Assembly: GCA_000720535.1 (NCBI GenBank)
Contig: JOAZ01000027.1
Location: 20,938-84,937, forward strand
From: Streptomyces halstedii
GTDB lineage: Bacteria; Actinomycetota; Actinomycetes; Streptomycetales; Streptomycetaceae
Direction of reading: 5' to 3'
DNA length: 64,000 nt
Below, piece after piece: positions 49,132-57,706 of the stretch. Position numbers and translations under genes: made by a program. The notes below the pieces were generated by a model, which worked only from the letters and a program-made list of their open reading frames with translations, was not told the DNA's origin and ran no database searches. The first letter of the stretch is position 1. The number at the start of each line of letters is the position of its first letter.

Positions 49132-50219
49132 TGAACGACTCCTCCTGGGGCGCCCCGCAGGGAGCCGGCTACCGGGGCGCGCCCGAGATGGGGGCCGCCC
49201 CGGCGGGTCCCGCCCACGATGTGCACGGCGCCCAGCAGACTCGGCCCATGCCCATCGTGCCGGACGTTCCCGGCGAAGGTAGAGACGCCGACGACCGCGA
49301 CGACCGGAACAGGGACGCCACACACGTCAGCGGCCCCCTGTTCCGCGACGAGAGGCCGCAGGAGCCCATGTCCACCCCGACGCCCCCACCCCCGCCACAG
49401 AAGAAGCGCGCGGGGCGGGACCTGCGCGCCGCCATAGGGGTCGGGGTCGGGCTCGGCGCCGTCGTCATCGGCTCGCTCTTCGTGGTGAAGGCCGTCTTCG
49501 TCGGCGTGGTCGTGCTGGCGGTGGTGGTCGGACTCTGGGAGCTCACCTCCCGGCTCAAGGAGCGCAAGGGCATCGACGCCCCGCTCGTCCCGCTCGCCGT
49601 CGGCGGCGCCATGATGGTGGTCGCCGGATACGTGTGGGACGCGCGGGGCGCCTGGATCGCCATGGCGCTCACCGCGCTCGCCGTGCTGGTGTGGCGGATG
49701 ACGCGGCCGCCCGAGGACTACCTCAAGGACGTCACGGCGGGTGTCTTCGCCGTGTTCTACGTGCCGTTCCTCGCCACGTTCGTCTCCATGATGCTCAGCG
49801 CGGACGACGGCGCGTGGCGGGTGCTGGTTTTCCTGTTGCTCACGGTGGTCAGCGACACCGGTGCGTACGCGGTGGGCTGGCGCTTCGGCACGCACAAGCT
49901 CGCCCCCCGGATCAGCCCCGGCAAGACCCGGGAGGGCCTGTTCGGCGCGGTGGCCTTCGCGATGGTCGTCGGCGCGCTGTGCATGCAGTTCCTGATCGAC
50001 GGCGGGCGGTGGTGGCAGGGGCTGCTGATGGGCCTCGCGGTGGCCGCCAGCGCCACGCTCGGCGACCTCGGTGAGTCCATGATCAAGAGGGATCTCGGGA
50101 TCAAGGACATGGGCACGCTGCTGCCGGGCCACGGCGGCATCATGGACCGGCTCGACTCCCTGCTGCCCACGGCGCCGATCGTCTGGCTGCTGCTGGTGGT
50201 GTTCGTGGGTTCCGGCTGA
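49131..50219 (+). CDS. cdsA: Phosphatidate cytidylyltransferase (CDP-diacylglycerol synthase)
   Basis: A 362-residue membrane enzyme making CDP-diacylglycerol for phospholipids. A hydrophilic Pro/Asp-rich N terminus (~100 residues) precedes several membrane helices. The family signature IKDMGTLLPGHGGIMDRLDS is near the C terminus. The ATG at 49131 overlaps the frr TGA by one base. Confidence 0.94.
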   Translation: MNDSSWGAPQGAGYRGAPEMGAAPAGPAHDVHGAQQTRPMPIVPDVPGEGRDADDRDDRNRDATHVSGPLFRDERPQEPMSTPTPPPPPQKKRAGRDLRAAIGVGVGLGAVVIGSLFVVKAVFVGVVVLAVVVGLWELTSRLKERKGIDAPLVPLAVGGAMMVVAGYVWDARGAWIAMALTALAVLVWRMTRPPEDYLKDVTAGVFAVFYVPFLATFVSMMLSADDGAWRVLVFLLLTVVSDTGAYAVGWRFGTHKLAPRISPGKTREGLFGAVAFAMVVGALCMQFLIDGGRWWQGLLMGLAVAASATLGDLGESMIKRDLGIKDMGTLLPGHGGIMDRLDSLLPTAPIVWLLLVVFVGSG

Positions 50220-50240
50220 CGGCCGCCCCGAAAGCCCGCA

Positions 50241-50277
50241 CCTGAGGTCCGCCGCTCCCGGAGCGGCGGACCTCAGG
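50241..50277 (+). terminator. Strong stem without T run after cdsA
   Basis: CCTGAGGTCCGCCGCTC pairs perfectly over 17 bp with its complement around a 3-nt loop. It ends the rpsB-cdsA block. Confidence 0.8.
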
Positions 50278-50364
50278 CACGTACCGGCGGCGGACGGCCC
50301 GTCCCACGGGGGCGGACGCCGGGCGGAGTGAGTACCCCGGCGTGTCTGCCACACTGGAAGAACC

Positions 50365-51471
50365 ATGCCTAAGCCCGGAGAACTCACTTTCGTCGCGCCC
50401 CGCGGAGCCAAGAAGCCCCCGCGGCACCTCGCCGACCTCACGCCCGACGAGCGCAGGGAGGCGGTCGCCGCGATCGGTGAGAAGCCCTTCCGCGCCAAGC
50501 AGCTGTCGCAGCACTACTTCGCACGGTACGCGCACGACCCGGCCGAGTGGACGAACATCCCCGCCGGGTCGCGGGACAAGCTCGCCGAGGCGATGTTCCC
50601 CGACCTGATGTCCGTGGTGCGCCACATCAGCTGCGACGACGACACCACCCGCAAGACCCTGTGGAAGCTGCACGACGGGACGCTCGTCGAGTCCGTCCTC
50701 ATGCGGTATCCGGACCGGGTGACGATGTGCATCTCCTCCCAGGCCGGCTGCGGGATGAACTGCCCGTTCTGCGCGACCGGGCAGGCCGGGCTCGACCGCA
50801 ACCTGTCGACCGCGGAGATCGTCCACCAGATCGTGGACGGCATGCGCGCCCTGCGCGACGGCGAGGTCCCGGGCGGGCCCGCGCGGCTGTCCAACATCGT
50901 CTTCATGGGCATGGGCGAACCGCTGGCCAACTACAAGCGCGTCGTCGGGGCGATCCGCCGGCTGACCGACCCCGACCCGGACGGGCTCGGGCTGTCGCAG
51001 CGGGGGATCACGGTGTCCACGGTGGGCCTGGTTCCGGCCATGCTGCGCTTCGCCGACGAGGGGTTCAAGTGCCGCCTCGCCGTCTCGCTGCACGCCCCGG
51101 ACGACGAGCTGCGCGACACCCTCGTCCCCGTGAACACCCGCTGGAAGGTCCGGGAGGTCCTGGACGCGTCGTGGGAGTACGCGGAGAAGTCCGGCCGCCG
51201 GATCTCCATCGAGTACGCGCTGATCCGCGACATCAACGACCAGGCGTGGCGGGGCGATCTGCTGGGCCGGCTGCTCAAGGGCAAGCGGGTGCACGTCAAC
51301 CTCATCCCGCTGAACCCCACGCCCGGCTCCAAGTGGACCGCGTCGCGGCCCGAGGACGAGAAGGCGTTCGTCGAGGCCATCGCGGCCCACGGGGTGCCGG
51401 TCACCGTCCGCGACACCCGCGGCCAGGAGATCGACGGCGCCTGCGGGCAGCTCGCCGCCTCCGAGCGCTGA
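50365..51471 (+). CDS. rlmN: Dual-specificity rRNA/tRNA adenine-C2 methyltransferase RlmN
   Basis: A 368-residue radical SAM enzyme methylating A2503 of 23S rRNA and A37 of some tRNAs. The 4Fe-4S motif is CGMNCPFC, with [35 protein letters not shown] and the methyl-accepting Cys in GACGQL near the C terminus. ATG 50365. CACACT about 15 bases upstream may be the -10. Confidence 0.95.
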   Translation: MPKPGELTFVAPRGAKKPPRHLADLTPDERREAVAAIGEKPFRAKQLSQHYFARYAHDPAEWTNIPAGSRDKLAEAMFPDLMSVVRHISCDDDTTRKTLWKLHDGTLVESVLMRYPDRVTMCISSQAGCGMNCPFCATGQAGLDRNLSTAEIVHQIVDGMRALRDGEVPGGPARLSNIVFMGMGEPLANYKRVVGAIRRLTDPDPDGLGLSQRGITVSTVGLVPAMLRFADEGFKCRLAVSLHAPDDELRDTLVPVNTRWKVREVLDASWEYAEKSGRRISIEYALIRDINDQAWRGDLLGRLLKGKRVHVNLIPLNPTPGSKWTASRPEDEKAFVEAIAAHGVPVTVRDTRGQEIDGACGQLAASER

Positions 51472-51578
51472 GCCGGATCCGGCCGGGCGGCGGCGGCCCG
51501 GCCGGACGTCCGTGAACCGGCCGACGAGGCGTTTTCCGGCCGGTGTAGCCTGGCCGGGAGATTCAACTTCATATTCCG

Positions 51579-51673
51579 ACAGGGGAGCGCCACAGCGCTG
51601 AGAGTGCGGCACCGGACACCGGTCGTCGCAGACCCTCTGAACCTCGCCCGGGTCATTCCGGGTAGGAAGTTCG
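51579..51673 (+). ncRNA. TPP (THI box) riboswitch
   Basis: Contains the conserved aptamer blocks GGGGAGCGCC ... GCTGAGAGTGCGG, then GCAGACCCTCTGAACCT and CCGGGTCATTCCGGGTAGG. It lies 85 bases before the thiamine transporter genes. TPP binding would reduce expression of thiBPQ. Confidence 0.95.
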
Positions 51674-51694
51674 GACCTTACTCAAGCTGTTGCG

Positions 51695-51721
51695 CCCTGC
51701 CCGCTCACCGAGCGGGCGGGG
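51695..51721 (+). promoter_or_regulatory. Expression-platform hairpin of the TPP riboswitch
   Basis: GCCCGCT (51699-51705) pairs with AGCGGGC (51711-51717) around CACCG, followed by GC-rich then TCTCTTCC sequence and the AGGAGG ribosome site of thiB. It may act as terminator or anti-SD control. Confidence 0.5.
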
Positions 51722-51757
51722 CCGCGTCTCTTCCTGGTCACCCCCAGGAGGAATCAC

Positions 51758-52852
51758 ATGAGCACCACCACGAAGTACGCGGCGACGGCCCTCGCCACCG
51801 CGCTCGGCGTCACCGCCCTCGCGGGCTGCGGCAGCTCCGAGGACGCGTCCGGGACCGGGAGTTCCGGCGGGTCCAAGACCGTCACGCTGGTGAGCCACGA
51901 CTCCTTCGACGCCTCGGACTCCGTCCTCAAGGAGTTCACCAAGGAGACCGGCTACACGGTCAAGGTCCTCAAGAGCGGTGACGCCGGAGCCGCGCTCAAC
52001 CAGGAGATCCTGACCAAGGGCTCCCCGCGCGGCGACGTCTTCTTCGGCGTCGACAACACCCTGCTCTCCCGGGCCCTGGACAACGGGCTGTTCACCCCGT
52101 ACGAGGCGAAGGGCCTCGACCGGGTGGCCTCCGACGTCCAGTTGGACGCGGACGAGCACCGGGTCACCCCCGTGGACACCGGCGACATCTGCGTCAACTA
52201 CGACGTGACGTACTTCGCCGACAAGAAGCTCGACCCGCCGGCGTCCTTCGACGACCTGCTGAAGCCCGCGTACAAGAACCTCCTCGTCACCGAGAACGCC
52301 GCGACCTCCTCGCCCGGCCTCGGCTTCCTGCTGGGCACCGTCGCCACCTACGGCGACAGCGGCTACCAGGACTACTGGAAGAAGCTGAAGGCCAACGGCG
52401 TCAAGGTCGTCGACGGCTGGGAGCAGGCCTACAACGAGGAGTTCTCCGGCTCCGCGGGCGGCAGGAAGGCCGGCGCCGACCGGCCGCTCGTCGTCTCGTA
52501 CGCCTCCAGCCCGCCCGTCGAGGTGCTGTACGCCGACCCGCGGCCAAAGAAGGCGCCGACCGGGGTCGCCACCGGCACCTGCTTCCGGCAGATCGAGTTC
52601 GCCGGACTGCTCGACGGCGCGAAGAACCAGGCGGGCGGGAAGGCGCTGCTGGACTTCCTGATCAGCAAGCCGTTCCAGGAGGACATGCCGCTGAAGATGT
52701 TCGTGAACCCCGTCGCGAAGGACGCCGCCCTGCCCGAGCTCTTCACCGAGTTCGGCGCGCAGGCCGCGAAGCCCGCGACGGTGGCCCCGGACAAGATCGC
52801 CGAGCACCGTGAGCAGTGGGTCCGGTCGTGGTCCTCGATCACCGTGAAGTAG
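51758..52852 (+). CDS. thiB: Thiamine ABC transporter substrate-binding lipoprotein
   Basis: A 364-residue extracellular solute-binding protein. A lipoprotein signal peptide ends in the lipobox LAGC, followed by a Gly/Ser linker. The binding domain resembles ThiB/TbpA (TVTLVSHDSFDASD, GDVFFGVDNTLLSRAL, VVSYASSPPVEVLY). Control by the TPP riboswitch and the following permease and ATPase support thiamine as substrate. ATG 51758 with AGGAGG. Confidence 0.93.
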   Translation: MSTTTKYAATALATALGVTALAGCGSSEDASGTGSSGGSKTVTLVSHDSFDASDSVLKEFTKETGYTVKVLKSGDAGAALNQEILTKGSPRGDVFFGVDNTLLSRALDNGLFTPYEAKGLDRVASDVQLDADEHRVTPVDTGDICVNYDVTYFADKKLDPPASFDDLLKPAYKNLLVTENAATSSPGLGFLLGTVATYGDSGYQDYWKKLKANGVKVVDGWEQAYNEEFSGSAGGRKAGADRPLVVSYASSPPVEVLYADPRPKKAPTGVATGTCFRQIEFAGLLDGAKNQAGGKALLDFLISKPFQEDMPLKMFVNPVAKDAALPELFTEFGAQAAKPATVAPDKIAEHREQWVRSWSSITVK

Positions 52853-54525
52853 CCACCCCCGCCGCACGCCGCGGCGGGCGGCGGCGGGACGGCGCGCTGC
52901 GGCTCGGCCTGATGGCCGTGCCGGTGGCCTTCTTCGCGCTGTTCTTCGCCTACCCCGTCGCGGCGATCGTCGGCCGCGGGCTGAAGGCGGACGGCGCCTG
53001 GCAGTGGGGCCGGGCCGGCGAGGTGCTGACCCGGCCGGACCTCCTGGACGTCCTGTGGTTCACCACCTGGCAGGCGCTGGCCTCGACCGCGCTCACCCTG
53101 CTGATCGCACTGCCGGGCGCCTATGTCTTCGCCCGCTTCGACTTCCCCGGCAAACAGGTGCTGCGCGCCGTCGTCACGGTGCCGTTCGTGCTGCCCACGG
53201 TCGTCGTCGGCACCGCCTTCCTGGCGCTCCTGGGGCGCGGCGGACTGCTCGACGACCTGTGGGGCGTACGGCTGGACACCACGGTGTGGGCGATCCTGCT
53301 CGCCCATGTGTTCTTCAACTACGCGGTCGTCGTACGGACCGTCGGCGGTCTCTGGGCCCAGCTCGACCCCCGTCAGGAGGAGGCCGCCCGGGTGCTCGGC
53401 GCCGGGCGGCTGGCCGCCTGGCGGCGGGTGACCCTGCCCGCGCTGGCCCCCGCCGTGGCCGCCGCCGCCCTGATGGTCTTCCTGTTCACCTTCACCTCCT
53501 TCGGCGCCGTCCAGATCCTCGGCGGCCCCTCCTACTCCACGCTGGAGGTGGAGATCTACCGGCAGACCGCCCAACTGCTGGACCTGCCGACGGCCGCCGT
53601 GCTCACCCTGGTCCAGTTCGTCGCGGTCGGCGCGATCCTCGCCGTGCACGCCTGGACCGTGCGGCGCAGGGAGACGGCCCTGCGGCTGGTGGACCCGGCG
53701 CAGACCTCCAGGCCGCCACGCGGCACCGGGCAGCGGGCCCTGCTCGGCGGGGTGCTGCTGACCGTCGCGCTGCTGGTCGTGCTGCCGCTCGGCGTCCTGG
53801 TGGAACGCTCCCTGGACACCTCGGGCGGGTACGGCTTCGGCTTCTACCGCGCGCTCCAGTCCGCCGAGGCGAGCGGTTCCACCTTCCTGGTGCCGCCGCT
53901 GGAGGCCATCGGGAACTCGCTGGAGTACGCGCTGGCCGCGACCGCCATCGCCCTGGTGATCGGCGGGCTCGCGGCGGCCGCGCTCACCAGGCGCGCCGGG
54001 CGGCTGGTACGCGGCTTCGACGCGCTGCTGATGCTGCCGCTCGGCGTCTCCGCGGTCACCGTCGGCTTCGGTTTCCTGATCACCCTGGACAAGCCCCCGC
54101 TCGATCTGCGGACGAGCTGGATCCTCGTACCGCTCGCGCAGGCGCTGGTCGGCGTGCCCTTCGTCGTGCGGACCATGCTGCCGGTGCTGCGGGCCGTGGA
54201 CGAACGGCTGCGGGAGGCCGCCGCCGTCCTCGGCGCCTCGCCGCTGCGCGCCTGGCGGGAGGTGGACCTGCCGCTGGTGCGCCGGGCGGTGCTGGTCGCC
54301 GCCGGTTTCGCGTTCGCCGTCTCGCTGGGCGAGTTCGGCGCGACCGTGTTCATCGCACGGCCCGACAACCCCACGCTCCCGGTCGCGGTGGCGCGGCTGC
54401 TGGGGCGGTCCGGCGAGCTCAACTACGGCCAGGCGATGGCCCTCAGCACGATCCTGATGCTCGTCTGCGCGGCGTCGCTGCTGCTGCTGGAACGTATCCG
54501 CACCGACCGATCCGGGGAGTTCTGA
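52816..54525 (+). CDS. thiP: Thiamine ABC transporter permease
   Basis: A 569-residue double-length permease with about 12 helices in two homologous halves. Each half has an EAA loop (EEAARVLGAGRLAAWRRVTLP and REAAAVLGASPLRAWREVDLP). GTG 52816 overlaps the 3' end of thiB by 37 bases; GTG 52828 is an alternative. Confidence 0.9.
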   Translation: MGPVVVLDHREVATPAARRGGRRRDGALRLGLMAVPVAFFALFFAYPVAAIVGRGLKADGAWQWGRAGEVLTRPDLLDVLWFTTWQALASTALTLLIALPGAYVFARFDFPGKQVLRAVVTVPFVLPTVVVGTAFLALLGRGGLLDDLWGVRLDTTVWAILLAHVFFNYAVVVRTVGGLWAQLDPRQEEAARVLGAGRLAAWRRVTLPALAPAVAAAALMVFLFTFTSFGAVQILGGPSYSTLEVEIYRQTAQLLDLPTAAVLTLVQFVAVGAILAVHAWTVRRRETALRLVDPAQTSRPPRGTGQRALLGGVLLTVALLVVLPLGVLVERSLDTSGGYGFGFYRALQSAEASGSTFLVPPLEAIGNSLEYALAATAIALVIGGLAAAALTRRAGRLVRGFDALLMLPLGVSAVTVGFGFLITLDKPPLDLRTSWILVPLAQALVGVPFVVRTMLPVLRAVDERLREAAAVLGASPLRAWREVDLPLVRRAVLVAAGFAFAVSLGEFGATVFIARPDNPTLPVAVARLLGRSGELNYGQAMALSTILMLVCAASLLLLERIRTDRSGEF

Positions 54526-54527
54526 GC

Positions 54528-55559
54528 ATGCTGGCACTGGAGTCGGCCACGGTCAGGTTCGGGGAGCGGACCGCCCTGGACGCGGTGGACCTGGAGGTCG
54601 CCGACCACGAGATCGTCTGTGTGCTGGGCCCCAGCGGCAGCGGCAAGTCCACCTTGCTGCGGGCCGTGGCCGGGCTCCAGCCGCTGGACGGCGGCCGGGT
54701 GCTCCTCGACGGCCAGGACCAGGGCGCGGTGCCCGTGCACCGGCGCGGGGTCGGGCTGATGTTCCAGGACCACCAGCTCTTCCCGCACCGGGACGTCGCC
54801 GCCAACGTCGCCTTCGGGCTGCGGATGCGCGGTGTGCCGCGGGCCGAGCGGGACGGCCGGGCCGGTGAACTCCTCGACATGGTGGGCCTGCCCGGCGCCG
54901 GACGGCGGGCCGTGGCCGCGCTCTCCGGCGGTGAGCAGCAGCGGGTGGCCCTGGCCCGCGCCCTGGCCCCGAGGCCGAAACTGCTGATGCTGGACGAGCC
55001 CCTGGGACAGCTGGACCGGAGCCTGCGCGAACGCCTCGTCGTCGAACTGCGGGCCCTGTTCGGGCGGTTGGGTACGACGGTGCTGGCCGTGACCCACGAC
55101 CAGGGCGAGGCCTTCGCGCTCGCCGACCGGGTGGTGGTGATGCGGGACGGCCGGATCACCCAGACCGGAAGCCCGCTGGAGGTCTGGCAGCGGCCCGCCT
55201 CCGCCTTCGTCGCCCGGTTCCTCGGCTTCGACAACGTGGTGGAGGCGAACGTCGGCGGTGGTACGGCGGACACCGTCTGGGGCAAGGTGCCGGTGCCGGA
55301 CGGTTCGCCCGAGGGCCGGTGCGACCTGCTGGTCCGGCCCGCCGGGGTGCGGATCGGCGACCCGGACGTCGGGCTGCGCTGCACCGTGGGCGTACGGACC
55401 TTCCGGGGCCACCACGTCACCGTCCTCCTGTACCCGGACGACGGCCCCGCCCTGGAGGCGGAGTGCACGCTGCGCGACACCCCCGTGGAAGGGGCCCTCG
55501 TCGGCGTGGAGTTCGACCCGTCCGAGACCGTGGTGCTGCCTCCGGCCGGCCGCCACTGA
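54528..55559 (+). CDS. thiQ: Thiamine ABC transporter ATP-binding protein
   Basis: A 343-residue ATPase: Walker A GPSGSGKST, Q-loop FQDHQLFPH, signature LSGGEQQRVALARAL, Walker B LLMLDEPLG, and a C-terminal TOBE-like domain. Longer than enteric ThiQ because of this domain. It begins three bases after the thiP stop region and is convergent with the minus-strand exporter. Confidence 0.92.
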   Translation: MLALESATVRFGERTALDAVDLEVADHEIVCVLGPSGSGKSTLLRAVAGLQPLDGGRVLLDGQDQGAVPVHRRGVGLMFQDHQLFPHRDVAANVAFGLRMRGVPRAERDGRAGELLDMVGLPGAGRRAVAALSGGEQQRVALARALAPRPKLLMLDEPLGQLDRSLRERLVVELRALFGRLGTTVLAVTHDQGEAFALADRVVVMRDGRITQTGSPLEVWQRPASAFVARFLGFDNVVEANVGGGTADTVWGKVPVPDGSPEGRCDLLVRPAGVRIGDPDVGLRCTVGVRTFRGHHVTVLLYPDDGPALEAECTLRDTPVEGALVGVEFDPSETVVLPPAGRH

Positions 55560-55577
55560 CCGCCCGGCCCAGGCGGT

Positions 55578-56741
55578 TCAGCCCGCCAGGGGCAGGGCGG
55601 CCAGCTCCGCGACCACCCAGGTCAGCGGGGCGAACACGGCCAGCAGCACCGCCGCGCGCAGCGCCGTGGCGGCGCGCAGGGCGGACGGCGGGGCACCGAG
55701 CCGCAGCACCGCCTCGGTCGTGCGGGCCCGCGCCTGCTTGGCCTCCAGGGCGGAGGTCAGCAGCGTGGCGCCCGTACAGCCCAGCACCAGCACCGCGCCC
55801 AGCGCCGTGAGCGGGCCGAACGGGCGCGGCTCGCCGGTGTACAGCACCGACGCGGCGATCACCCCGGACAGCACCGCGCACACGACGCCCAGCGGACGGC
55901 CGACGCGGCGCGCCTCGTCCATCAGGACCCGCCCCGCCAGCAGCCGGACGGCCCCGGGGCGCACCGCCTGGAGGAGCTTGCCGCAGAGGTAGGTCACGCC
56001 GGGGCCCGCCATGGCCAGCCCGATCGCCGTGAGGGTCCATCCCACCAGCACGCTCGCCGGGGCGGAGTCGAGCCTGCCGGGCAGCGGGAGCGGGTTGCCC
56101 GCCGAGCCCCGGCTGCCGTACGCCTCCACCGCGAGGCCGGCCGCCGCCAGGGCCACGCCCCACGGCAGCCCCGTCGGCGCGGGGGCCGGCGTGAGCCGCT
56201 CCTCGGTCTCCGGGGCGCCGGACGGCGCCCCGGGCCGGGAGCGCAGCGCCAGCCCGCTGGCCGCCGCCGACGCCAGCGGTACCAGCGCGAGCAGTGTCAG
56301 GGCCGCGGCGAGGGGCAGCGGGGTCCCGGCGCCCAGGAACGCGGCGGCGCCCCCGTCGAAGGGCAGCCCCGCGAGGTCGCCGCGCAGGTGCAGGAAGAAG
56401 AGCAGCGCCACCACCGAGCCCAGCGTGGTGGACACCGCCGTGGACACGGCCGCCAGCGCTCCGAGCCGGGCCGGGCCCAGGCCGGCGGCGAAGAGCCCCG
56501 GGCGCGGCCGGGTGCTGGGGTCCGTACGCGCGATCGCGACGGCCAGATGGACGGTCGCCGCCAGCGGGACGGCGCACCACAGCAGCCGCAGGACCGAGCT
56601 CGACGCGTGGGCCGGATGCCCGGAGGCGTACCCGAGGGTGCACAGGAGGAGGAAGCCGACCCCGGCCGACGCGGCGGCCAGCAGCAGCCGCCGCACCAGC
56701 ACCAGGGGGTGCGAACCGCGGGTCAGACGGAGAGCGAGCAC
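55578..56741 (-). CDS. ABC transporter permease
   Basis: A 387-residue membrane protein with about eight hydrophobic segments (LLLAAASAGVGFLLLCTLGYA, PLAATVHLAVAIA, ALTLLALVPLASAAASGLAL, VVCAVLSGVIAASVLY). It resembles FtsX/MacB-type permeases in arrangement but lacks a large extracellular domain. It overlaps the preceding ATPase gene by 19 bases. The substrate is unknown. Confidence 0.75.
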   Translation of the reverse strand: MLALRLTRGSHPLVLVRRLLLAAASAGVGFLLLCTLGYASGHPAHASSSVLRLLWCAVPLAATVHLAVAIARTDPSTRPRPGLFAAGLGPARLGALAAVSTAVSTTLGSVVALLFFLHLRGDLAGLPFDGGAAAFLGAGTPLPLAAALTLLALVPLASAAASGLALRSRPGAPSGAPETEERLTPAPAPTGLPWGVALAAAGLAVEAYGSRGSAGNPLPLPGRLDSAPASVLVGWTLTAIGLAMAGPGVTYLCGKLLQAVRPGAVRLLAGRVLMDEARRVGRPLGVVCAVLSGVIAASVLYTGEPRPFGPLTALGAVLVLGCTGATLLTSALEAKQARARTTEAVLRLGAPPSALRAATALRAAVLLAVFAPLTWVVAELAALPLAG

Positions 56742-57460
56742 GCCGAGGCGCCTTCCGTATCGGGCACGGCGGGCAGGGAGACGGTGGTGACGCGGCGGCC
56801 GTCCAGCAGGCAGACCGTACGGTCGGCGAGGGCGGCGATCTCGGCGTCATGGGTGGCGAGCACGACCGTGATGCCGTGCGAGCGTGCCGCGGTGGTCAGG
56901 GTGCGGAGCAGTTGGGCGCGCTCGGCCCGGTGCAGCGTCGCGGTGGGCTCGTCGGCGAAGATCACGGCCGGCGAGGCGGCCAGCGCACGGGCCACCGAGA
57001 TCCGCCGTCGCTGCGACTGGACCAGGGCGTGCGGCCGCTTCTTCGCGAGCGGGCCGATGTCCAGGCGCTCCAGCCACTCGGTCGCGGCCTTCTTCGCCGC
57101 CCGGTGCGAGACGCCCCGCAGCAGCAGCGGAAGCGCCGTGTTCTCCCAGGCGGTGAGCTCCGGTACGAGGTCCGGCTCGGCGCCGATCCAGCCGAACCGG
57201 TCGCGGCGCAGCTGTTCGCGCAGCCGGGGACCCATGGTGTGCACCGGGACGCTGTTGAACCAGACCTCGCCCTCCTGGGGCACCAGCTGCCCGGAGAGGC
57301 AGTGCAGCAGCGTCGTCTTGCCACTGCCGCGCGGACCGGTCACGGCGAGGACCTCGCCGTCGCGGACACCGAGGGAGACACCGCCGAGCCCCGGGGATCC
57401 GTTGTGGGAGTGGTGCAGGGAACGTGCCCAGATCACGTCGTTGTCGGGCGGGGCCACCAT
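56723..57460 (-). CDS. ABC transporter ATP-binding protein with altered signature motif
   Basis: A 245-residue ATPase of the LolD/MacB type: Walker A GPRGSGKTT, Walker B AVIFADEPTATLH, H-loop ATHD. The signature is LVQSQRRRISVARAL in place of LSGGQ. ATG 57460. An inverted repeat TCCCCCG-TT-CGGGGGA (57494-57509) lies upstream and may be an operator. Confidence 0.82.
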   Translation of the reverse strand: MVAPPDNDVIWARSLHHSHNGSPGLGGVSLGVRDGEVLAVTGPRGSGKTTLLHCLSGQLVPQEGEVWFNSVPVHTMGPRLREQLRRDRFGWIGAEPDLVPELTAWENTALPLLLRGVSHRAAKKAATEWLERLDIGPLAKKRPHALVQSQRRRISVARALAASPAVIFADEPTATLHRAERAQLLRTLTTAARSHGITVVLATHDAEIAALADRTVCLLDGRRVTTVSLPAVPDTEGASACSLSV

Positions 57461-57640
57461 GCGTACACCTCGGTTCCGGATCAGATTTCCTCATCCCCCG
57501 TTCGGGGGAACGGGGACATGGCCGATCGGTCACTCGGCACGCTAGGCAGCCGGACCGGGGTGTCGGGACAGTACGTGGCCCGCACGCCGTCCTTCTCACT
57601 CGAACGGGTGAAATCCGCGGCCGGTGGGGTGCCAGGACGC

Positions 57641-57674
57641 CCGCGGGGCCCGGCGGATCGGCCGGGCCCCGCGG
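57641..57674 (-). terminator. Terminator of the aminotransferase gene
   Basis: A perfect 14-bp stem CCGCGGGGCCCGGC / GCCGGGCCCCGCGG with loop GGATCG lies just beyond the stop on the minus strand. It separates asnC-aminotransferase from the ABC operon. Confidence 0.75.
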
Positions 57675-57706
57675 TCACGCCGTGAGGCGGTCACACCGTC
57701 ACATGG

